This document shows positions 58,562 to 64,000 of a stretch of DNA of 64,000 nt, piece after piece. The translations under genes and the position numbers were made by a program. The stretch covers positions 496,001 to 560,000 of the forward strand of contig NZ_PXNO01000027.1 of the NCBI RefSeq assembly GCF_003007715.1. The letters run 5' to 3'. The notes under the pieces were generated by a model, which searched no databases, had not been told where the DNA came from, and saw only the letters and a list, made by a program, of their open reading frames with translations. The first letter of the stretch is position 1. Each line of letters starts with the position of its first letter. The stretch comes from Marinobacter shengliensis (lineage in GTDB: Bacteria > Pseudomonadota > Gammaproteobacteria > Pseudomonadales > Oleiphilaceae).

Positions 58562-60361
58562 ATGCGCAGTCACTATTGCGGTGGGATCAACGAATCCCAC
58601 ATCGATCAGGAAGTCACTCTCTGTGGATGGGTACACCGCCGCCGGGACCACGGTGGGGTTATCTTCCTGGATCTGCGAGATCGGGATGGCATGTCCCAGG
58701 TGGTTGTCGATCCTGACACCCCTGAGAGCTTTGCTCTGGCGGAGAAGGTTCGCAGTGAGTTTGTTGTTAAAGTCACCGGCCGCGTGCGTCGCCGTCCGGC
58801 GGGCACCGAGAACAGCAACATGCCGACCGGCCAGGTGGAGCTGCTGGGTAAGGAAGTCGTGATCCTGAACGCCGCTGCCACGCCGCCGTTCCCGCTGGAC
58901 GAGCACGTAGATGTGGGTGAAGACGTTCGTCTGCGCTATCGCTTCATCGATTTGCGCCGCCCGGAAATGATCAACCGTCTGCGTTTCCGTTCCCGGGTAA
59001 CCAGTTACATCCGCAACTTCCTGGATAGCCGCGGTTTCATGGATGTGGAAACACCGATCCTGACCCGTGCCACCCCCGAAGGCGCCCGTGATTACCTGGT
59101 GCCCAGCCGTACCCACGAAGGTTCCTTCTTCGCGCTGCCCCAGTCGCCGCAGCTGTTCAAGCAGATGCTGATGGTGTCTGGCGTTGACCGCTACTACCAG
59201 ATCGCCAAGTGTTTCCGTGACGAAGACCTGCGGGCAGACCGTCAGCCGGAGTTTACCCAGGTCGACATCGAGGCCTCGTTCATTGATGAAGAGACCCTGA
59301 TGAAGCTCAACGAAGACATGATCCGTGCGCTGTTCAAAGACGTGCTGGATGTCGAGCTGCCGGAATTCCCGCGCATGCCGTATTCCGAGGCCATGCAGCG
59401 TTACGGCAGCGACAAGCCGGACCTGCGTATTCCGCTGGAACTGCAAGACGTGAACGACCTGGTGGAAGGCGTGGACTTCAAGGTCTTTGCCGGACCCGCG
59501 AAAGATCCGAAAGGCCGTGTTGCAGCCTTGCGTGTGCCGAAGGGTGGTGCGCTGACCCGTAAGCAGATTGACGATTACACCAAGTTTGTCGGCATATACG
59601 GGGCCAAGGGCCTGGCCTACATCAAGGTAAATGAGTTGGCCAAGGGCGTCGAAGGCCTGCAGTCGCCGATCATCAAGTTCCTGGGTGACGACGTGGCCAT
59701 GGCGATCATGGAGCGCGTTGCGGCGGAAGATGGCGACATCGTGTTTTTCGGTGCTGACAAGACCACCGTGGTCAACGAAGCACTGGGCGCATTGCGCATC
59801 AAAGTCGGTCATGACCTCGACATGCTTACCTGCGAGTGGGCGCCGATGTGGGTGGTGGACTTCCCGATGTTTGAGGAACTGCCAGACGGCAGCCTCACCG
59901 CTATTCACCATCCATTCACTGCGCCGTCCTGCAGCCCGGACGAGCTGGCAGCGGACCCGGCCAATGCGTTGTCCCGCGCCTACGACATGGTACTGAACGG
60001 CACCGAACTGGGCGGTGGTTCTATCCGTATCCACGACGGCAAAATGCAGGAAACGGTGTTCCGCATCCTGGGTATCGAGGAAGAGGAAGCTCGCGCCAAG
60101 TTTGGCTTCCTGCTGGACGCTTTGAAGTTCGGTTGCCCGCCACACGGCGGCCTGGCTTTCGGCCTGGATCGCCTGGTGATGCTGATGACCGGTTCGTCGT
60201 CCATCCGGGACGTCATCGCCTTCCCGAAAACCCAGAGCGCCACCTGTCTGATGACCCAGGCGCCGGGTGCGGTAGACGAAAAGCAGCTGAAAGAACTGCA
60301 TATTCGCCTGCGCCGCTCAGCCAAAGCGGTTGAAGGTAACAAAGCCGAAGACAACGAGTGA
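58562..60361 (+). CDS. aspS: Aspartyl-tRNA synthetase
   Basis: Class II synthetase of the bacterial long type (599 residues). Order: N-terminal OB anticodon-binding domain (about 1-105, [20 protein letters not shown]), catalytic domain with [20 protein letters not shown] (motif 2), the inserted GAD domain (about 290-415) and motif 3 [12 protein letters not shown]. Whether it also makes Asp-tRNA-Asn depends on gatCAB elsewhere. It is preceded by the inverted-repeat element and followed by ruvC with a terminator-like hairpin between. Confidence 0.97.
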   Translation: MRSHYCGGINESHIDQEVTLCGWVHRRRDHGGVIFLDLRDRDGMSQVVVDPDTPESFALAEKVRSEFVVKVTGRVRRRPAGTENSNMPTGQVELLGKEVVILNAAATPPFPLDEHVDVGEDVRLRYRFIDLRRPEMINRLRFRSRVTSYIRNFLDSRGFMDVETPILTRATPEGARDYLVPSRTHEGSFFALPQSPQLFKQMLMVSGVDRYYQIAKCFRDEDLRADRQPEFTQVDIEASFIDEETLMKLNEDMIRALFKDVLDVELPEFPRMPYSEAMQRYGSDKPDLRIPLELQDVNDLVEGVDFKVFAGPAKDPKGRVAALRVPKGGALTRKQIDDYTKFVGIYGAKGLAYIKVNELAKGVEGLQSPIIKFLGDDVAMAIMERVAAEDGDIVFFGADKTTVVNEALGALRIKVGHDLDMLTCEWAPMWVVDFPMFEELPDGSLTAIHHPFTAPSCSPDELAADPANALSRAYDMVLNGTELGGGSIRIHDGKMQETVFRILGIEEEEARAKFGFLLDALKFGCPPHGGLAFGLDRLVMLMTGSSSIRDVIAFPKTQSATCLMTQAPGAVDEKQLKELHIRLRRSAKAVEGNKAEDNE

Positions 60362-60367
60362 TGCGCA

Positions 60368-60409
60368 AGCCCGGAGGTTGCCCCTGGGGCCTCCGGGCTG
60401 AGTGCTTTT
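60368..60409 (+). terminator. Probable terminator after aspS
   Basis: Stem AGCCCGGAGG (60368-60377)/CCTCCGGGCT (60390-60399) with a GC-rich loop, then GAGTGCTTTTG. The T-run is short and offset, so termination may be partial. Confidence 0.6.
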
Positions 60410-60436
60410 GCTCAAGCGATCTCTGAGGGCGCGCGG

Positions 60437-60964
60437 ATGGCCATCATCCTGGGTGTAGACCCTGGCTCACGAATCACCGGCTACGGCATCATTCGTGCGG
60501 AAGGCCGCCAGATTGAGTATATCGACAGCGGCTGTATCCGGGTGGGTGAAAAGCCCATGGCGGAACGCCTGCAAACCATTTTCCATAGCCTTGCTGTGTT
60601 GATTGGTGAGTACCGCCCGGAAGAGTTCGCCATTGAACAGGTGTTCATGGCCCGGAACCCGGATTCAGCCCTTAAGCTGGGGCAGGCCAGGGGCGCGGCG
60701 ATTGTCAGTGCCGCCAACAGCGGCCTGGCTGTCCATGAATATTCCGCTCGCCAGGTCAAACAGGCGGTGGTTGGTACCGGTGGCGCTGACAAATCCCAGG
60801 TTCAGCATATGGTCCAGGCACTGCTGGGTTTGTCCCGCAAGCCCCAGGCAGATGCGGCGGATGCCCTGGCGATCGCACTGTGTCATGCCCACATGAACCA
60901 GAGCATACTGAAGCTCGCCGGCAGCGGTGGCAAAGCGCGAAGCGGGCGGGTTCGGCAACAATAA
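60437..60964 (+). CDS. ruvC: Holliday junction endonuclease RuvC
   Basis: Resolves Holliday junctions with the RuvAB motor. The 175-residue protein has the RNase H-like opening [14 protein letters not shown] (catalytic D8), [20 protein letters not shown] with an acidic active-site residue, and [15 protein letters not shown] near the C-terminus, where the last catalytic Asp lies. It is 30 nt upstream of ruvA. Confidence 0.96.
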   Translation: MAIILGVDPGSRITGYGIIRAEGRQIEYIDSGCIRVGEKPMAERLQTIFHSLAVLIGEYRPEEFAIEQVFMARNPDSALKLGQARGAAIVSAANSGLAVHEYSARQVKQAVVGTGGADKSQVQHMVQALLGLSRKPQADAADALAIALCHAHMNQSILKLAGSGGKARSGRVRQQ

Positions 60965-60994
60965 CAGGCTCAGACAAGCCCCAGGAGGCCTGCA

Positions 60995-61624
60995 TTGATC
61001 GGTAGAATCCGAGGCATATTGATAGAGAAGGCCCCCGGCCACGCACTGGTGGAGTGCTCCGGTTTGGGTTATGAAGTCGACATTCCCTACACCACCTTCT
61101 TTCACCTGCCGGAAACCGGGCAGGAAGTTACCCTACACACGCATTTTGCGGTCAGAGAAGATGCCCAGAGCCTGTATGGCTTTGCCTCCCGGCTGGATCG
61201 CAATCTTTTCCGGCTGCTGATCAAGGTCAATGGCGTTGGCCCTAAACTGGCTGTCGGCATACTGTCCGGCCTGGATGCCCAACAGTTTATACGCTGTGTT
61301 GAGGCCCGCGATGTCAGCGCCCTGGTGAAGCTGCCGGGGGTCGGCAAGAAAACCGCCGAGCGACTCCTGATTGATATGGCTGACCGCATTGGCCAACTGG
61401 AAGGGCAGTTCACCCCGACGGTACCCGGTTCAGCGGCTCCGGGCGGCTCCACAACAGCGCCGCAGGCAAGTCACGATGCGAGAGACGAGGCCGAGGCCGC
61501 GTTGATTGCCCTGGGCTATAAGCCCCAGGAAGCGGCCAAGGCCATCAGCAAGGTGGCTGAGCCAGATATGACCAGCGAGGCGCTGATTCGCCTTGCCCTG
61601 CGTAATATGATTCCGGCCGGGTAG
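60995..61624 (+). CDS. ruvA: Holliday junction DNA helicase subunit RuvA
   Basis: Binds four-way junctions and loads RuvB. The 209-residue protein has an OB domain (1-64), tandem helix-hairpin-helix motifs (LIKVNGVGPKLAVGILSGLD; LVKLPGVGKKTAERLLIDMA) and a C-terminal RuvB-binding domain (about 155-205). The start is TTG at 60995 with AGGAGG about 8 nt upstream. A terminator-like hairpin overlaps its stop, before ruvB. Confidence 0.96.
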   Translation: MIGRIRGILIEKAPGHALVECSGLGYEVDIPYTTFFHLPETGQEVTLHTHFAVREDAQSLYGFASRLDRNLFRLLIKVNGVGPKLAVGILSGLDAQQFIRCVEARDVSALVKLPGVGKKTAERLLIDMADRIGQLEGQFTPTVPGSAAPGGSTTAPQASHDARDEAEAALIALGYKPQEAAKAISKVAEPDMTSEALIRLALRNMIPAG

Positions 61625-61647
61625 TTAACTTGCTCCCCGGCCTTTTT
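61615..61647 (+). terminator. Terminator-like hairpin overlapping the ruvA stop
   Basis: Stem GGCCGGG (61615-61621)/CCCGGCC (61636-61642) with a 14-nt loop, then TTTTT (61643-61647). The ruvA stop codon lies at the end of the left arm. It would lower read-through from ruvCA to ruvB, which has 157 bp of its own upstream sequence. Confidence 0.6.
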
Positions 61648-61781
61648 ATGTGTCGCCCCATGACACCAATGTGTATAGAGCGTAACGTGACTCCAACCAT
61701 GCCCTTTGTACAATTGGGGCAACTTGAACGTCAGGCCAAACCTGTGGGCACGTTGTTTATTCCCAGCAAGCGGATAATGCC

Positions 61782-62813
61782 ATGATTGAATCTGACCGAC
61801 TGATCTCGGCAAAGGCCGGTGAATACGAGGAAGTGCATGATCGGGCCATTCGCCCGACGTTGCTGTCTGAGTATGTGGGTCAGCCGACGGTTCGTGAGCA
61901 GATGGAAATTTTCATCTCTGCTGCCCGGGGCCGCCAGGAAGCGCTGGACCACGTGCTGATCTTCGGCCCGCCGGGACTTGGTAAAACCACCTTGGCAAAC
62001 ATTATTGCCAACGAGATGGGGGTGTCGATCAAGACCACCTCTGGCCCGGTACTGGAAAAAGCCGGCGACCTGGCCGCCATGCTGACCAATCTCGAAGAAG
62101 GCGATGTGCTCTTTATCGATGAGATTCATCGCCTGAGCGCTGCGGTTGAAGAAGTATTGTATCCGGCGATGGAAGATTATCAGCTGGATATCATGATCGG
62201 CGAAGGGCCGGCGGCGCGATCCATCAAGCTGGATTTGCCCCCATTCACCCTGGTGGGTGCCACAACCAGGGCCGGTTTGCTGACATCGCCACTGCGGGAC
62301 CGCTTTGGCATTGTTCAGCGTCTGGAGTTCTACAACACCCAGGACCTCACGCACATCATTCTACGGTCGGCACGGTTGTCTTCGGTGACCATCGATGAAC
62401 AGGGGGCGTTCGAGATAGCCCGCCGTTCCCGGGGCACACCACGAATTGCCAACCGCCTGCTGCGGCGGGTGAGGGATTTTGCCGAGGTTCGCTCAGATGG
62501 CCACATAACTGCCGACATTGCCGACCAGGCTCTGAACATGTTGAAAGTGGACGACCAGGGCTTTGACCACATGGACCGCCGCCTGTTGCTGGCCATGATC
62601 GAAAAGTTTGATGGGGGGCCGGTGGGTGTGGAAAGCCTGGCTGCGGCCATTAGCGAGGAGCGGGGGACCATCGAGGACGTGCTGGAGCCGTTCCTGATTC
62701 AGCAGGGCTTTATGGTACGAACGCCCCGTGGGCGGATGGTAACCTCCAGCGCCTACCGCCATTTTGGTGTGGTGGCCCCGAAATCCGGTGCTGAGGATGA
62801 CCTCTTTGACTGA
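61782..62813 (+). CDS. ruvB: Holliday junction branch-migration motor RuvB
   Basis: Hexameric AAA+ motor for branch migration. The 343-residue protein has Walker [10 protein letters not shown] (62-70), Walker [11 protein letters not shown], the beta-hairpin for RuvA contact, sensor motif [19 protein letters not shown] and a C-terminal winged-helix DNA-binding domain with [14 protein letters not shown]. The end overlaps ybgC by 17 nt. The intrinsic hairpin upstream suggests partly independent expression. Confidence 0.97.
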   Translation: MIESDRLISAKAGEYEEVHDRAIRPTLLSEYVGQPTVREQMEIFISAARGRQEALDHVLIFGPPGLGKTTLANIIANEMGVSIKTTSGPVLEKAGDLAAMLTNLEEGDVLFIDEIHRLSAAVEEVLYPAMEDYQLDIMIGEGPAARSIKLDLPPFTLVGATTRAGLLTSPLRDRFGIVQRLEFYNTQDLTHIILRSARLSSVTIDEQGAFEIARRSRGTPRIANRLLRRVRDFAEVRSDGHITADIADQALNMLKVDDQGFDHMDRRLLLAMIEKFDGGPVGVESLAAAISEERGTIEDVLEPFLIQQGFMVRTPRGRMVTSSAYRHFGVVAPKSGAEDDLFD

Positions 62814-63231
62814 AAACGGTACGAAAGAGCGCTTTGAATTACCTATCCGGGTGTATATAGAAGATACAGACGCTGGTGGTATCGTCTTCCATGCCAAGTA
62901 TCTTCACTACATGGAACGGGCCAGAACCGAGTGGGTGCGTAGCCACGGTGTTGGCTTGAGGGCCGGCCTGGAAGACAACATAAGTTACGTGGTTCAGCGC
63001 ATGAATCTGCACTATAAAGTGCCGGCCAAACTGGACGACCAACTGCTGGTTACTGCAGAGCCCACGGCCTCATCCCGGGTTTGGATGAACTTTCGGCAGC
63101 AGGTGCTGCGAGCGGCAGACCAGCAGTTGTTGTGCGAGGCCGATGTGCGGGTGGCCTGCATCGCACTGGATACCGGCAAGCCCAAGAGGCTGCCTGAAAA
63201 CATGCAAGAAATTCTGAAGAAATCCATTTAG
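62797..63231 (+). CDS. ybgC: Acyl-CoA thioesterase YbgC (tol-pal cluster)
   Basis: Hotdog-fold thioesterase encoded at the head of the tol-pal cluster. The 144-residue protein has the 4-hydroxybenzoyl-CoA-thioesterase-type motif [19 protein letters not shown] (Asp25, His32) and the [11 protein letters not shown] beta strand. The ATG at 62797 overlaps ruvB; a TTG at 62806 with GAGG 9 nt upstream is an alternative that removes three residues. tolQ follows at 38 nt. Confidence 0.92.
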   Translation: MTSLTENGTKERFELPIRVYIEDTDAGGIVFHAKYLHYMERARTEWVRSHGVGLRAGLEDNISYVVQRMNLHYKVPAKLDDQLLVTAEPTASSRVWMNFRQQVLRAADQQLLCEADVRVACIALDTGKPKRLPENMQEILKKSI

Positions 63232-63269
63232 TTTATTGAAAAGCCTACAAACATAGTTGGGAGTGCACA

Positions 63270-63956
63270 GTGGAAGCGGAACTTTCAGTCTGGTATCTGA
63301 TTGCCAATGCCGGGGTTTTGGTGCAGTTGGTCATGCTGTTGCTGGTGTTGGCATCGGTGGTGTCCTGGGCTTTGATTTTTCAACGCATTCAGGTGTTCCG
63401 GAAAGCGAAGCAGGCGCAGCTGGCCTTTGAAGAACGGTTTTGGTCCGGCATGGATCTGGGGCAGCTCTACAAAGAGGTGAATGCAGACCCGACGCCGTTT
63501 TCCGGCATGGAATCTGTATTCCGGGCCGGCTTCAAGGAGTTTTCCCGCCTGCGTCAGCAAAGTCGCGATGCCGACGCCGTCATGGAAGGCACTCAGCGTG
63601 CTATGCGGGTGGCTTTTTCCCGTGAGCAGGAGCGCCTGGAGACCCATCTTCCGTTCCTGGCAACTGTGGGTTCAACCAGTCCATATGTGGGGTTGTTCGG
63701 TACCGTGTGGGGCATCATGAATTCCTTCCGGGGGCTTGCCCAGGTGCAGCAGGCAACGCTTGCCACGGTGGCTCCGGGTATCTCGGAAGCATTGATCGCA
63801 ACCGCCATGGGTCTGTTTGCAGCGATCCCGGCGGTTATTGCCTACAACCGTTTCTCTGCCATGTCGGATGCGTTGCTGAAGAACTATGAAACCTTTGCCG
63901 AGGAGTTTTCGAGCATTCTGCATCGCCGTGTCCACAACAGTGACCAGGCTGCCTGA
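63270..63956 (+). CDS. tolQ: Tol-Pal system protein TolQ
   Basis: Proton-channel subunit of the Tol-Pal envelope constriction system. The 228-residue MotA/TolQ/ExbB protein has three TMs (about 9-35, 130-158, 165-190) and the family block LPFLATVGSTSPYVGLFGTV, then GISEALIATAMGLFAAIPAV. It starts with GTG at 63270. Its position after ybgC and before a further gene with a good start site fits ybgC-tolQ-tolR. Confidence 0.95.
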   Translation: MEAELSVWYLIANAGVLVQLVMLLLVLASVVSWALIFQRIQVFRKAKQAQLAFEERFWSGMDLGQLYKEVNADPTPFSGMESVFRAGFKEFSRLRQQSRDADAVMEGTQRAMRVAFSREQERLETHLPFLATVGSTSPYVGLFGTVWGIMNSFRGLAQVQQATLATVAPGISEALIATAMGLFAAIPAVIAYNRFSAMSDALLKNYETFAEEFSSILHRRVHNSDQAA

Positions 63957-63987
63957 TGGCACACGTCGATAAAGGGAGGAGAGCGGC

Positions 63988-64000
63988 ATGAGCGGCATGA
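63988..64000 (+). CDS. Start of next gene, probably tolR (cut by window edge)
   Basis: ATG at 63988 follows the site GGGAGGAG (63973-63980); a second in-frame ATG is at 63997. Only four codons are visible, so identity rests on the ybgC-tolQ context (tolR normally follows). Confidence 0.45.

Noticed and set aside
58541..60301. A 586-codon open frame on the minus strand
   Set aside because: Antisense shadow of aspS; no recognisable domain and no ribosome binding site.

Overview
The window reads as a core chromosomal segment of a marine gammaproteobacterium. Gene order (cspD-clpS-clpA, infA-bpt-aat-trxB, comEC-exbB-exbD-lpxK-trm112-kdsB-ptp-murB, ruvCAB-ybgC-tolQ), protein style and moderate-to-high GC are most like Marinobacter or a close relative in the Pseudomonadales/Alteromonadales area. 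The genus is an inference from synteny and protein character, not from a database search. The density is very high: about 68 protein genes, ATGA-type stop/start overlaps, and several convergent pairs whose 3' ends overlap. I found no rRNA, tRNA, CRISPR array, prophage, integrase, transposase or toxin-antitoxin gene.

Layout. 1-4.0 kb: the start of dsbD (cut by the left edge), divergent epmC-rhlB, then pdxB. 4.0-11.1 kb: alaA, a 157-aa unknown and htpX (with a heat-shock-like promoter) on the minus strand, divergent from gpx-ohrR, which carries an OhrR-like operator; then a hybrid histidine kinase and a membrane-anchored unknown. 11.2-18.8 kb: a LysR regulator behind a striking nested dyad, then the minus-strand run rluE-nudJ-mnmA-hflD-purB-roxA-GNAT. 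18.9-26.3 kb: cspD, clpSA, an AdeT-like secreted protein, infA, bpt, aat, trxB. 26.4-30.5 kb: moxR downstream of the agmatine genes aguA-aguB, a small secreted protein and a PilZ protein. 30.6-42 kb: envelope biogenesis (a lolF-like permease and lolD, DUF2062, comEC, exbBD, msbA, lpxK, trm112, kdsB, LMW-PTP, murB). 42-51 kb: proS, a TetR regulator, an AsnC-type regulator divergent from long-form leuA, a cold-shock gene with a long leader, a prpE-like acyl-CoA synthetase and xseA. 51-64 kb: guaB-guaA, tadA-galE-ugd, a HIT protein, fabR, a 111-bp inverted-repeat element, aspS, ruvCAB, ybgC-tolQ and the first codons of the next gene.

How it fits together. Most genes serve translation and its quality control (proS, aspS, infA, mnmA, tadA, rluE, epmC, roxA, bpt, aat, clpSA), purine synthesis (purB, guaAB), lipid A/lipoprotein/peptidoglycan assembly, and DNA repair (ruvABC, xseA). 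Bpt and Aat make N-degrons that ClpS delivers to ClpA, and all four genes lie within about 6 kb.

I did not find a convincing, wholly undescribed multi-gene system. The best leads are: the inverted-repeat element before aspS; the nested dyad before the LysR gene; the gpx-ohrR peroxide circuit; a single permease with both LolC-like and LolE-like features; a moxR gene tightly linked to agmatine catabolism without its usual partners; and a hybrid kinase paired with an unknown membrane protein.
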